DNA of 64,000 bases from Nocardia vinacea (GCF_035920345.1 NZ_CP109149.1:8618001-8682000), one strand, 5' to 3'; shown: positions 49,922-59,432, counted from the stretch's first letter. Notes: generated by a model not told the origin, from the sequence alone. Numbers and translations are program-made.

Positions 49922-52771
49922 TCAGTTGCCGCGGATCGCCTCGGCGAGGATTTGTGCCGCGTGCCGAGGTCGGGCTTGCGGATTCAGGTGTTCGATTTGG
50001 GTTCGGCAGCTGAAACCGTCTGCCAGGATCAGGGTTTCGGGCTCGCGGTTGCGGATGGTCGGCATGAGTTTGTCTTCGGCGCATGCCACCGAGACGTCGT
50101 AGTGGCCGCGTTCGAAGCCGAAGTTGCCTGCCAAGCCGCAGCATCCGGTATCCAGTACTTCGACGTCGAGTCCGGTTGCGGTCAAGAGTCTTTGGTCGGC
50201 TTCGTAGTGCAGGATCGCGTGCTGGTGGCAGTGCGGTTGGACCATGGCGTGCGCGTCGATGCGCGGGGGTTCCCAGTCGTCGGCTTGTTCGGTGAGGATT
50301 TCGCCGAGGGTGCGTACCTGATTTGCCAGGCGGTGGGCGTCTTCGTCGCCGGGGAGTAATTCGGTGAGATCGGAGCGGAAGACGGCGGCGCAGCTCGGTT
50401 CGAGCACGACGATGGGGGTGCTCGAGCGCAATTGGGGTTCGAGCTGACGCAAAGTGCGGCGCAATACTCGTTTCGCGGTGTGGAGTTGGCCGGTGGAAAT
50501 CCAAGTCAATCCGCAACAGACTGTGCGCCCTGGTATTTCGATCTCGAATCCGGCGGCCTCCAGTACGGCCACCGCGGCTTCGGCTATTTCGGGGGCGAAG
50601 TTATTGGTGAAGGTGTCGGGCCACAGCAGCACTCGGCCGCGGTGGCCGCGCTCGTCCGGTGCGCGGCGGGCGAACATCTCGGTGAAGCGCTCGCGGGCGA
50701 ATCGCGGTAATTCGCGGCGCGGGTCGATACCGCCTAGCCGTTTGAGCAGCCCGCCCGTGCCCCGGCTCTGCGCCAGTGCATTGGCCGGTGCGGACACGGC
50801 GGTGGCGAGTCGGGCCCACAGCGGGATCCAGCCCATCGAGTAGTGCGCCATCGGCCGGACGCGGTGTTCGTAGTGGTGGGAGAGGAATTCGGCCTTGTAG
50901 GTGGCCATATCGACATCGACCGGGCAGTCGCTGCGGCAGCCTTTGCAGGCCAGGCACAGATCGAGGGCATCGCGGACCTCGGTGGAGCGCCAGCCATCGG
51001 TGATCACCTCGCCCTGGAGCATTTCGAACAGAAGTCGGGCGCGGCCACGGGTGGAGTGTTCCTCCTCCCTGGTCGCCCGGTAGCTCGGGCACATCACACC
51101 GCCCTCGTGACCGCGGCACTTGCCGACGCCGACACAGCGCGCGGCGGCGACGCTGAACCGATGGTCGTCCTCCGGGAAAGCGAAGTGGGTCACCGGCTCC
51201 CACGGTCGATAGTCCGCACCTTGGCGCAGGTCCTGATCCAGTGGTCGCGGGTGCACGACCTTGCCGGGATTCATCCGATTGCGCGGATCGAAGAGATGTT
51301 TGACCGCTCCGAATGCCTCGACGATCCGCTCGCCGAACATGATCGGCAGCAGTTCGCCGCGCGACTGACCGTCACCGTGTTCACCGGACAGCGATCCGCC
51401 GTACCGTGCAACCAACTGCGCGCTCTGCTCGGCGAAGCCGCGGTACTTCGAAATGCCCTCCGCGCTACGGAGATCGAACGGGATGCGGGTGTGGACGCAG
51501 CCGTGGCCGAAGTGGCCGTACAGCGAGGACGACTGGTAGTCGAAATCGTCCAGCAGACTTTCGAAGTCGCGAAGATAGTCGCCGAGCCGGTTCGGCGGCA
51601 CCGCGGCATCCTCCCAACCCTCATGGGTTTCCGGACTGTCCGGTGGATAGGCGGTGGCACCGAGGCCCGCTTCCCTTGCCATCCAGATCTCCGCCTCGCG
51701 CGCGGGATCGTCGATCATTGTCGAGGTAGCACCGGTTTTCATGGTTACTTCCTCGACCATCGTCTGGGCCCTGCGGTCGGCTTCGTCCTGGTCGGCACCC
51801 TCGAATTGCGCCATCAGCCAACCGTTTCCGTCCGGCAGCTGCGCGATAGCGCCCCCGGCCAGATGTTCGAGATGCTCCAGGTCGACCAGCCGGTGGTCCA
51901 CCCCTTCCAGCGCTATCGGGTTGTGCTGCAACACGATCGGCACCGCATCGGCGGCATCGTAGATATCGGGATAGCCGAGTACGGTCAGCGCCACCGCTTT
52001 CGGGCGTTGTACGAGCTCGATTTCGGCGCGCAACACCGTCACCAGCGTGGACTCGCTGCCGACGAGCAGTTTCGCGAGATCGAAGCCGTGCTCCGGCAGC
52101 AGGGAATCGAGATTGTAGCCCGACACCCGGCGCGGAATATCGGGATAGTGCTGACGGATGTCCGTCGCGTACTCATCACGGATCTGCCGCAGGCCGTCCC
52201 GCAGTTCCGCAAACCCGTCCTGGGAATCCGCGCCGACCCAACCCCGCAACCCGTCGTAGGTCAGGATTTCCAGCCGCCGTACCGAATCGACCATTTTCCC
52301 GTAAGCCTGTGCCGTAGATCCGCAGGAATTGTTGCCGATCATTCCGCCGATCGTGCAGCTGACATGTGTCGCCGGTTTCGGGCCGACCATCAGGTCGTAC
52401 CGCGCCAACTGCGCATTCAGCGGGTCAAGCGCGATGCCCGGTTCCACGATCGCGGTGCGGGCCGCCGTATCGACCGAGATCAGCCGATCACAGTACTTGC
52501 TCCAGTCCAGCACCACGGCCGCATTGCAGCATTGACCGGCCAGACTGGTGCCGCCACCGCGCGAGAGCACCGGCATATCGTGCTCGCGGCACACCGCGAT
52601 GGCGGCGGCCGCGTCCTCAGGTGTGCGCGGCAGCACCACACCGAGCGGCACCGCGCGGTAGTTCGAGGCATCGGTGGAGTATGTGGCCCGGGATCCGGGA
52701 TCGAAACGCACTTCACCGGCTACCTTTCCGGTGAGTTCGGCCGCGAGTCGCGTCAGCGGGAAGTCAATCAT
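49922..52771 (-). CDS. Large FAD/iron-sulfur oxidoreductase, D-lactate dehydrogenase-like (GlcD + FeS + CCG)
   Basis: The 949-residue protein joins an FAD-binding PCMH domain (LSRGGGTSLAGQCCN near 75, GNNSCGSTAQAYGK), a FAD oxidase C-terminal domain (YGGSLSGEHGDGQSRGE), a 4Fe-4S ferredoxin-type region (CLACKGCRSDCPVD) and two cysteine-rich CCG domains (TVCCGLTWISTG and DTGCCGLAGNFGFE). This order is typical of FAD-linked oxidases of D-lactate or D-2-hydroxyacids that pass electrons to a quinone. ATG at 52771 follows AAGGGG. It is divergent from the ThDP-enzyme operon, so lactate/pyruvate chemistry is a natural theme. Confidence 0.88.
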   Translation of the reverse strand: MIDFPLTRLAAELTGKVAGEVRFDPGSRATYSTDASNYRAVPLGVVLPRTPEDAAAAIAVCREHDMPVLSRGGGTSLAGQCCNAAVVLDWSKYCDRLISVDTAARTAIVEPGIALDPLNAQLARYDLMVGPKPATHVSCTIGGMIGNNSCGSTAQAYGKMVDSVRRLEILTYDGLRGWVGADSQDGFAELRDGLRQIRDEYATDIRQHYPDIPRRVSGYNLDSLLPEHGFDLAKLLVGSESTLVTVLRAEIELVQRPKAVALTVLGYPDIYDAADAVPIVLQHNPIALEGVDHRLVDLEHLEHLAGGAIAQLPDGNGWLMAQFEGADQDEADRRAQTMVEEVTMKTGATSTMIDDPAREAEIWMAREAGLGATAYPPDSPETHEGWEDAAVPPNRLGDYLRDFESLLDDFDYQSSSLYGHFGHGCVHTRIPFDLRSAEGISKYRGFAEQSAQLVARYGGSLSGEHGDGQSRGELLPIMFGERIVEAFGAVKHLFDPRNRMNPGKVVHPRPLDQDLRQGADYRPWEPVTHFAFPEDDHRFSVAAARCVGVGKCRGHEGGVMCPSYRATREEEHSTRGRARLLFEMLQGEVITDGWRSTEVRDALDLCLACKGCRSDCPVDVDMATYKAEFLSHHYEHRVRPMAHYSMGWIPLWARLATAVSAPANALAQSRGTGGLLKRLGGIDPRRELPRFARERFTEMFARRAPDERGHRGRVLLWPDTFTNNFAPEIAEAAVAVLEAAGFEIEIPGRTVCCGLTWISTGQLHTAKRVLRRTLRQLEPQLRSSTPIVVLEPSCAAVFRSDLTELLPGDEDAHRLANQVRTLGEILTEQADDWEPPRIDAHAMVQPHCHQHAILHYEADQRLLTATGLDVEVLDTGCCGLAGNFGFERGHYDVSVACAEDKLMPTIRNREPETLILADGFSCRTQIEHLNPQARPRHAAQILAEAIRGN

Positions 52772-52898
52772 TCGGCAACCCCTTCTGTCTCGGCACAGTG
52801 CGGCTACCCACTCCGGTGCGCGGCACACCCGCTGATTGCCTGCCCATTCGCTGGGTATCACCGGTCTGACCAACCCGGATTACCAACAGGAGATCCTC

Positions 52899-54698
52899 AT
52901 GAAGCAACAGGTTGGTGACTACGTCCTGCAACGACTACGCGAGTGGGGCGTTAACCAAGTCTTCGGATACCCCGGCGACGGCATCAACGGTCTGGTCGCC
53001 GCTTTCGGTCGCGCGAATAACAAACCACAGTTCGTGCAGGCCAGGCACGAGGAAATGGCGGCCTTCCAAGCCACCGGATTCGCCAAGTTCAGTGGAAAGG
53101 TCGGCGTCTGTACCGCCACCTCGGGACCCGGTGCGATCCATCTGCTCAACGGACTCTACGACGCCAAACTCGACCATGTCCCGGTCGTGGCGATCGTCGG
53201 TCAGACCGCGCGCAGCGCCATGGGCGGCAGCTATCAGCAGGAAGTCGACCTGCAGAGCCTGTTCAAGGATGTTGCCAGTGATTATCTGGTCGAGGTCAAC
53301 GTCTCGAGCCAATTGCCGAACGCGCTGGACCGGGCGTTCCGAACGGCGATGACCCGGCATGCGCCCACCGCGGTGATCATCCCCGCCGATCTGCAGGAAG
53401 AGCCCTACGAACCGCCCGAACACGAGTTCAAGCAGGTGCCGTCCAGCCCACCGCATGCGGTGACCACGACGGTGATCGCGCCGTATACCGAGATCGAGCG
53501 CGCCGCCGAGATCATCGACGCGGGATCGAAGGTCGCGGTGCTCGTCGGTCAGGGCGCACGCTCTGCCGCACGTGAGGTGGTCGAACTCGCCGAACTTACC
53601 GGGGCGGGCGTGGCGAAGGCGCTGCTCGGCAAGGATGTGCTGCCCGATGACCTGCCGTTCGTCACCGGGTCGATCGGGTTGCTCGGCACCAGGCCGAGCT
53701 ATGAGATGATGCGCGACTGCGACACCCTGGTCATCGTCGGGTCGAATTTCCCGTACACCCAGTTCATGCCGGAGTTCGGTCAGGCGCGCGCCGTGCAGAT
53801 CGATATCGACGGCACCATGATCGGCATGCGCTATCCGACCGAGGTGAATCTGGTCGGTGACGCGAAAGCCACACTGGCCGAACTCATTCCGTTACTGCGC
53901 CGCAAGGAGGATCGATCCTGGCGGGAGAAGATCGAGCAGGATGTGGTCCGCTGGTGGGAGACGGTCGAGCGGCAGGCGATGTTGCAGGCCAAGCCGGTCA
54001 ACCCGATGCGCGTGGTTTGGGAACTGTCGAAACAGCTCCCGGATAATGCGATCGTCACCGCGGATTCCGGCTCGTCCACCAACTGGTACGCCCGCTGCCT
54101 GCGATTCCGCATCGGTACGCGCGGCTCGCTCTCGGGCACCCTGGCGACCATGGGACCCGGCGTGCCCTATGCCATCGGGGCCAAGTTCGCACATCCGGAA
54201 CGACCGGCCATCGCATTGGTCGGCGACGGCGCCATGCAGATGAACGGAATGGCCGAACTGCTCACCATCGCGCGCTATTACCGGCAGTGGAGTGATCCGC
54301 GGCTGGTCGTGTGTGTCTTCCACAACAACGATCTGAATCAGGTCACCTGGGAGTTGCGCGCCATGGGCGGAGCACCGAAATTCGAAGAGTCGCAGATACT
54401 TCCGGAGACCTCCTATGCGGATCTCGCGCGCTGTATGGGTCTGCCGTCGGTCGCGATCGACGATCCGGACCAGCTCGCCGACGCATGGAGCCAGGCGCTG
54501 AGCGCGGATCGTCCGGTGCTGCTCGATGTGCGCTGCGATCCCGAGGTGCCGCCGATTCCGCCGCATGCGACCTATGAGCAGATGAAGGACACCGCGGAGG
54601 CGGTTATGCGCGGCGATCCGGACGGCTGGCATCTGATGTGGCAGGGCGCCAAGATCAAAGCGCAGGAATTCGTGCCGCATCGGAGTTCGTCGTCATGA
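52899..54698 (+). CDS. Thiamine-diphosphate enzyme, pyruvate oxidase/acetolactate synthase family
   Basis: The 599-residue protein has the three ThDP domains: PYR (FGYPGDGINGLVAAFG, catalytic Glu in ARHEEMAAFQA), a central Rossmann-like domain and PP (GDGAMQMNGMAEL followed 24 residues on by NND, the magnesium/ThDP motif). It resembles PoxB-like pyruvate oxidases and decarboxylases more than housekeeping IlvB. AGGAGA sets the start at 52899. It leads a nine-gene group joined by stop-start overlaps to hemerythrin and the Mrp genes. The exact substrate is unknown. Confidence 0.87.
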   Translation: MKQQVGDYVLQRLREWGVNQVFGYPGDGINGLVAAFGRANNKPQFVQARHEEMAAFQATGFAKFSGKVGVCTATSGPGAIHLLNGLYDAKLDHVPVVAIVGQTARSAMGGSYQQEVDLQSLFKDVASDYLVEVNVSSQLPNALDRAFRTAMTRHAPTAVIIPADLQEEPYEPPEHEFKQVPSSPPHAVTTTVIAPYTEIERAAEIIDAGSKVAVLVGQGARSAAREVVELAELTGAGVAKALLGKDVLPDDLPFVTGSIGLLGTRPSYEMMRDCDTLVIVGSNFPYTQFMPEFGQARAVQIDIDGTMIGMRYPTEVNLVGDAKATLAELIPLLRRKEDRSWREKIEQDVVRWWETVERQAMLQAKPVNPMRVVWELSKQLPDNAIVTADSGSSTNWYARCLRFRIGTRGSLSGTLATMGPGVPYAIGAKFAHPERPAIALVGDGAMQMNGMAELLTIARYYRQWSDPRLVVCVFHNNDLNQVTWELRAMGGAPKFEESQILPETSYADLARCMGLPSVAIDDPDQLADAWSQALSADRPVLLDVRCDPEVPPIPPHATYEQMKDTAEAVMRGDPDGWHLMWQGAKIKAQEFVPHRSSSS

Positions 54699-55261
54699 CC
54701 TTGCCATCGACCGAGGACGTCGTCGATCTGCTGACGGCACAGCACAAGCAGATCAAAGAGCTTTTCGCCCAACTGAAATCCGGGCAGGGCGATAAGTCGG
54801 AGCTGTTCAAAGAACTGGTCCGGTTGCTCGCGGTGCACGAGAGCGCCGAAGAGGAGGCCGTGCATCCCGTCGCCGCCCGTGCCCGTTTCGGGGCGGACAA
54901 GATGGTCGGACAGCGCAGGGACGAGGAGAACCACGCCAAGTGTGCGCTCGCCAACCTCTACGACCTCGGTGTCGACCATCCGGATTTCGATGCCGAGCTG
55001 GTCGAATTCGCCGATGCGGTGATCGCCCATGCCAACCGCGAGGAGAACGAGGAATTCGCCCTGTTGCGCCAACAGTTTTCGGTGCATCAGTTGGAGCGGA
55101 TGGCGGGTTCGGTGCGCGCCGCCGAAGCGATCGCGCCGACCCGGCCGCATCCGAAGACCGGGGCATCCGCGCTCGCGAATCTGCTGGCCGGTCCGCCGCT
55201 GGCGGTATTCGACCGGGCGCGTGATGCGGTGCGGGACTGGCGTCGAGAAGACGACGGATGA
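54695..55261 (+). CDS. Hemerythrin-domain protein
   Basis: The 188-residue protein has the di-iron His/Glu pattern of hemerythrin HHE domains: HKQIKELFAQL, the HESAEEEAVHP core and the ENHAKCAL and HANREENEE helices, with a longer C-terminal segment. Such proteins bind O2 or NO or act as iron or redox sensors in the cytoplasm. ATG at 54695 overlaps the ThDP enzyme stop (ATGA). The stop overlaps mrpE the same way, so it is the bridge of the operon. Confidence 0.9.
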   Translation: MTLPSTEDVVDLLTAQHKQIKELFAQLKSGQGDKSELFKELVRLLAVHESAEEEAVHPVAARARFGADKMVGQRRDEENHAKCALANLYDLGVDHPDFDAELVEFADAVIAHANREENEEFALLRQQFSVHQLERMAGSVRAAEAIAPTRPHPKTGASALANLLAGPPLAVFDRARDAVRDWRREDDG

Positions 55262-55728
55262 GCGGGCGGGCCCGCATCATCGCCGCGGGGGAAGTTGTCG
55301 GCTGGTGGGCGGCACTGGTGTTGCTGTGGCTGGCTACGCTGACCACGTTCAGTCTTCAGGAGTTGAGCGCGGCGGCGCTGCTCGCTGTACCCGCCGCGTG
55401 CGCGGCGCGGGTCGGACGTATTGCGGTGCAAGGTAATTGGCGACTGCCGGACAGGGCTCCGCAGTTGTTGGGCGCGCTGCCCGGCGCTGTCGTGCGCGAC
55501 AGCTGGGCTGCCCTGTCGATCGCCGCGCGCGGCAGGCCGGTCGGGCGGTTCGAGGAGGACGAACTCGACGCGGAGGCCGATGCGCAGCGGCGAGCGGGGC
55601 GGGCGGCACTGATCACCGGCGTGCTCTCGGCGACGCCCGGTTCGCTGGTCATCGATGCCGACGAGGACCTGCTACTGCATGTACTCGCGATGCCCGCCAC
55701 CCGGCTGCGACGGATGTTCGGGGGCTGA
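55258..55728 (+). CDS. mrpE: Mrp antiporter subunit E-like (MnhE)
   Basis: The 156-residue protein has one or two N-terminal membrane helices and the MnhE core LSATPGSLVIDADEDLLLHV. A basic middle region follows the helices. It overlaps the hemerythrin stop by four bases. Subunit E is part of the Mrp hetero-oligomer that exchanges Na+ (or K+) for protons. Confidence 0.85.
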   Translation: MSGRARIIAAGEVVGWWAALVLLWLATLTTFSLQELSAAALLAVPAACAARVGRIAVQGNWRLPDRAPQLLGALPGAVVRDSWAALSIAARGRPVGRFEEDELDAEADAQRRAGRAALITGVLSATPGSLVIDADEDLLLHVLAMPATRLRRMFGG

Positions 55729-55733
55729 TCGAA

Positions 55734-55997
55734 ATGTCCACCGCACCTTGGCTGCTCGCATCGGGTGTGCTGCTGGTCGGTGGGATCGGACCGGCGCTGC
55801 TGCTGTCCAGTCGCGGCACTGCGGCGCATCGACTCGTGGGGCTGCAACTGGTCAGCTCGCTGTTGATCGTCGTCTTGATTTTGCTGAGTCTGGGGCTCGG
55901 CAGGCCGGATTATCTGATCGTGCCGCTGGTGCTCGTCCTGCTGTCCTTCGCGGGCACCCTGGTTTTCACGCGCCTGCTGGGGGTGCGCGATGATTAG
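55734..55997 (+). CDS. mrpF: Mrp antiporter subunit F-like (MnhF)
   Basis: The 87-residue protein has three hydrophobic helices (WLLASGVLLVGGIGPALLL, VGLQLVSSLLIVVLILLSLG, PLVLVLLSFAGTLVFTRLL) as in MrpF. Sequence identity cannot be judged by eye, so the call depends on topology and position between E and G. It overlaps mrpG by eight bases. Confidence 0.75.
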   Translation: MSTAPWLLASGVLLVGGIGPALLLSSRGTAAHRLVGLQLVSSLLIVVLILLSLGLGRPDYLIVPLVLVLLSFAGTLVFTRLLGVRDD

Positions 55998-56286
55998 CTT
56001 CATCGTCGACACGCTGCTCGCGATCGGCACCCTCGCCGCGGTGGCGGCTTCGGTGGCCGCGCTCCGGCCGCGTTCGGTCTATGCGCGACTGCACTATTCG
56101 TCGATTATCAGCTCGGTCACCGGACCGTTCATCGTGCTGGCGGTGCTGATCGCGGAGGGGCCGGGACTGACCACGGCCATCGTCGCGGTGACCCTCCTGC
56201 TGCTGGCGCTCACCGCGCCGGTACTGAGTGCCGCCATCGGCAGGCTCAATGCCCGCACCGACGGCAGGATCGAGGCTCCGCAATGA
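55990..56286 (+). CDS. mrpG: Mrp antiporter subunit G-like (MnhG)
   Basis: The 98-residue protein has three membrane helices and the MnhG-type VAALRPRSVYARLHYSSI loop. It overlaps mrpF and the DUF4040 gene, indicating coupled translation. Confidence 0.82.
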   Translation: MISFIVDTLLAIGTLAAVAASVAALRPRSVYARLHYSSIISSVTGPFIVLAVLIAEGPGLTTAIVAVTLLLLALTAPVLSAAIGRLNARTDGRIEAPQ

Positions 56287-56525
56287 GCGCCCTGATCGTG
56301 ATCACGCTCGGACTGGTCGCGGTGGCGGGCACGGTCGTCGTATTCACCACTCAGCCGCAGCGGCAGGCGGTATCGCTCGCGGTATTCGGTGCGCTGCTGG
56401 CACCCGCATTCCTTGTGCTCGGTGCACCGGATGTCGCGTTGTCGCAGGTCGCGGTGGGTACCGCGGTGGTGCCGCTGATGGTGTTGCTCGCTGTGCGTGC
56501 CGTGGAGCGGAGGCGAAAGTCGTGA
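56283..56525 (+). CDS. DUF4040 membrane protein (MrpA C-terminal-like module)
   Basis: The 80-residue protein has two to three hydrophobic helices and LGAPDVALSQVAVGTAVVPL, the DUF4040 signature normally found at the end of MrpA or as subunit MbhD in membrane-bound hydrogenases. Here it is a separate gene. Its ATG overlaps the mrpG stop and its TGA overlaps the mrpB GTG. Confidence 0.83.
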   Translation: MSALIVITLGLVAVAGTVVVFTTQPQRQAVSLAVFGALLAPAFLVLGAPDVALSQVAVGTAVVPLMVLLAVRAVERRRKS

Positions 56526-57262
56526 AGCGCAGTGCTCGACTGGTCATCTTCCTCGTCGGCGGGGTCGGACTTGTCGTATTGCTCGGACTCGCGCTGTTCC
56601 GGATGCCCGGGTTCGGCGGTACCGACCATCCGTATCGGGACGCCGCGGTCCAAGCGTCGCTGGAGCAGCACAGCCCGAATGCGGTTTCCTCGGTCAATTT
56701 CGATCAGCGTGGGCTCGATACGTTCGGTGAGGAGGCCATTCTCGTGGCCGCGGTGCTCGGTGCGGCGACGCTATTGCGTCCGGAAGGGCATCGGCCGCAA
56801 CGGCAGTCGGAGGATGTCGGTCGCATCGTGCAGGCGACCCGATTTCTGGGCTATGCCCTGTTGCCGGTGACACTGATGATCGGCGCGGATGTGGTCGTGC
56901 ACGGACATCTGACGCCGGGCGGCGGCTTCCAGGGTGGTGTCGTGCTGGCAACCGGCCTGCATCTGCTGTATGTGGCGGGCAATTATCGCGCGCTGCGGCG
57001 GGTGCGGCCGCTGGCCTGGTACGAGTTCGGCGAGGCCGTGGGCATGGGCACGGTGGTGGCGCTCGGTCTGACCGGAATCCTCAGTGGCGCAGGATATCTG
57101 GCGAATATCCTGCCGCTCGGACAGTTCGGCCGCCTGCTGTCGGCCGGTACGCTGCCGCTGTTCAGCGTGGCGGTCGGTCTCGCGGTCGGCAGTGGTGTCG
57201 TCGTACTGCTCGCGCAGTTCCTCGACGAGTATCCGACTACGGAGAGGCGGGCGTCGCGATGA
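56522..57262 (+). CDS. mrpB: Mrp antiporter subunit B-like (MnhB)
   Basis: The 246-residue protein combines an N-terminal membrane helix and external segment (VNFDQRGLDTFGEEAILVAA) with the MnhB domain (ADVVVHGHLTPGGGFQGGVV). The first part resembles the MbhE/MrpA tail, so it is a fused version of that region and MrpB. GTG at 56522 overlaps the DUF4040 stop. It precedes mrpC with a four-base overlap. Confidence 0.88.
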   Translation: MKRSARLVIFLVGGVGLVVLLGLALFRMPGFGGTDHPYRDAAVQASLEQHSPNAVSSVNFDQRGLDTFGEEAILVAAVLGAATLLRPEGHRPQRQSEDVGRIVQATRFLGYALLPVTLMIGADVVVHGHLTPGGGFQGGVVLATGLHLLYVAGNYRALRRVRPLAWYEFGEAVGMGTVVALGLTGILSGAGYLANILPLGQFGRLLSAGTLPLFSVAVGLAVGSGVVVLLAQFLDEYPTTERRASR

Positions 57263-57606
57263 CCATATTTCCCTATGTGATCGCCGTTTGGCTCATGCTG
57301 ATCGGCATCTACGGCGTGGTGTGCAGTACGCATCTGGTGCACACCGTCGTGTGTGTATCCATCGGGCAATCGGGCACCTATGTGCTGCTATTGGCCATCG
57401 GCTACCAAAAGGGCGCGTCCGCGCCGATTTTCGGCTCCGCGAACCCGCCCGGCTCGCCGGTGGTCGATCCGGTGGTGCAGGCCATGGCACTGACCGACAT
57501 CGTCGTCTCGGCGACGGTGACCGCATTGCTGCTTGCGCTGGTCGTGCAGATCGCCAAGCGGCACGGCACGGTCGAACCCGACGCACTACACGCGCTGCGT
57601 GGCTGA
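57259..57606 (+). CDS. mrpC: Mrp antiporter subunit C-like (NuoK homologue)
   Basis: The 115-residue protein has three helices in the NuoK/MnhC pattern, with DPVVQAMALTDIVVSATVTA, the conserved MnhC/NuoK segment. It overlaps mrpB by four bases and its TGA shares one base with the mrpD ATG. Confidence 0.88.
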   Translation: MTIFPYVIAVWLMLIGIYGVVCSTHLVHTVVCVSIGQSGTYVLLLAIGYQKGASAPIFGSANPPGSPVVDPVVQAMALTDIVVSATVTALLLALVVQIAKRHGTVEPDALHALRG

Positions 57607-59432
57607 TGGTTCCCTTCGATCAGGCACTCCCGGCACTCCTGATCGCGTTGCCGGTCGCCGGTTCCTGTGTGCTGCTCGCCTTCGGGCGCATATTGCCCAG
57701 GTTGCTGATCGATGCGATCGGTACCGGAACCGCGCTTGCCGGGACGATCCTGGCCGGATGGCTGCTGTATGAGACCGGCGCGGGCACGGTGGTGTCCTGG
57801 TCCGGTGGTTGGGAGCCGCGACCGGGCCTGACCGTGGGGATTGTGTTGGTCGCCGATCGAATCGGTGCCGCAATGGCTTTGCTGATCGCTTTGCTCACCA
57901 CGACCGCACTTCTGTTCGGCTGGCGGTACTTCGACAATCTGCATGCGCACTATCCGGCGCTGGTTCTACTCTTCGCCACCGGTATGACCGGATTCGCGCT
58001 CACCGGTGACCTTTTCGACATGTTCGTCTTCTTCGAGTTGATGGGGGTGGCAGCCTATGCGTTGACCGGGCTGAAGATAGAGGAACCCGAATCCGTCCAG
58101 GCTGGACTGAATTTCGGGGTGATCAACTCGCTCGGCGCTTATCTCTGCCTGTTCGGAATCGGACTCCTGTACGCGCGGACCGGGCAACTCGGTCTGGCGC
58201 AGTTGGGAATTGCGGTCGAGGCGCGAGCGGGTGACGCCCTTGTCCTGGCCGCTTTCGTGCTGATCGCTACCGGGTGGCTGGTCAAGGCGGCGGCCGTGCC
58301 GTTCCATTTCTGGCTGGCCGATGCGCATGCCGTCGCACCGTCGCCGGTCTGCGTGCTGTTCTCCGGTGTGATGGCACCGCTGGGTGTTTATGGGCTGGCA
58401 CGGGTGTATTGGACCGTGTTCGATGGTGTGCTTCCAGCCCCAGGGGTGCGTCGAATGCTGTTGGTGTTGGGCATCTTCACTGCCGTGCTCGGTGCGGTGA
58501 TGTGTGTGCTGCAACGGCATATCAAACGGCTGCTGGCGTATTCGACGATCGCGCATATCGGGTTGTTCATTCTCGGACTCGCCGCGCTGTCACCGGTTGG
58601 TGTGGCCGCGTCGGCGCTATATCTCGGTGGTCACGCTGCGGTGAAAGGGGCGCTGTTCCTGCTGACCGGTGTGCTGCTGTCGCGGTATCGAAGTGTGGAT
58701 GAGTTCAGTTTGTATGGGCGGGCGCGTGGTCAGCGGACCATTGGTGTGCTGTTTGTACTTTCGGCGTTGATATTGGCCGGGTTGCCGCCATTCGGTGCGG
58801 GGCTCGGCAAGGCATTGCTCGAGGAATCCGACGCGTCGATCTTCCTGGTGGCGCTGGTAAGCGTCGTGTCGGCGTTGACCGGCGGTGCGGCGTTGCGTGT
58901 GGGGCTGCGGGTGTGTTTCGGTGCGGGGGCGGTGCCCGAGCACAAGCTCGATCCCGAGGAGACCACCGGGGAATACGAGGTGCCCGATGTCGCCGCGCCT
59001 CGCAACCGGACGCCGATCACCATGGTGGGAGCGGTCCTGGCTTTGTTGCTTGTTGCGCTATTGCTGGGTCTGCCAACCGGATTCACCAGAGCCATCGGTC
59101 CCGCTGCCGCGACATTCGTCGATCCCGAGGCCTACCGGGCGGCGGCGCTGATCGGTAATACAACCGGCCACTCAGGCGCGGCCCCGCATGTCGAGTGGAC
59201 GGGCGGAGGGCTGGCGCTCGGTCTGCTGTCGACCGTTCTGGCCGTGCTCACGGCACTTGGCGCGCTGTATTACGGCACGTTGCGCGCACGGGGAAAGCCT
59301 CAGATGCGTCCGATCAAGTTGGCGGTGACTGCTTTACACCGACTGCACAGCGGGCATGTGGGCGATTACGCCGCCTGGCTGGTCTTCGGCACGGCAGCCG
59401 TTGCCGGACTGGTTGCCAGTGGGTGGCTGTAG
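57606..59432 (+). CDS. mrpD: Mrp antiporter subunit D-like, proton-pumping membrane subunit
   Basis: The 608-residue protein has about 14-16 membrane helices and the antiporter-like domain signatures DLFDMFVFFELMGVAAYALT, KAAAVPFHFWLADAHAVAPS and HAAVKGALFLLTG, with the conserved Glu and Lys of the proton channel. It is about 100 residues longer than typical MrpD because of C-terminal helices that recall NuoL tails. It is the only large antiporter-type subunit here; a full MrpA is not seen. It ends the nine-gene operon. Confidence 0.9.
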   Translation: MVPFDQALPALLIALPVAGSCVLLAFGRILPRLLIDAIGTGTALAGTILAGWLLYETGAGTVVSWSGGWEPRPGLTVGIVLVADRIGAAMALLIALLTTTALLFGWRYFDNLHAHYPALVLLFATGMTGFALTGDLFDMFVFFELMGVAAYALTGLKIEEPESVQAGLNFGVINSLGAYLCLFGIGLLYARTGQLGLAQLGIAVEARAGDALVLAAFVLIATGWLVKAAAVPFHFWLADAHAVAPSPVCVLFSGVMAPLGVYGLARVYWTVFDGVLPAPGVRRMLLVLGIFTAVLGAVMCVLQRHIKRLLAYSTIAHIGLFILGLAALSPVGVAASALYLGGHAAVKGALFLLTGVLLSRYRSVDEFSLYGRARGQRTIGVLFVLSALILAGLPPFGAGLGKALLEESDASIFLVALVSVVSALTGGAALRVGLRVCFGAGAVPEHKLDPEETTGEYEVPDVAAPRNRTPITMVGAVLALLLVALLLGLPTGFTRAIGPAAATFVDPEAYRAAALIGNTTGHSGAAPHVEWTGGGLALGLLSTVLAVLTALGALYYGTLRARGKPQMRPIKLAVTALHRLHSGHVGDYAAWLVFGTAAVAGLVASGWL

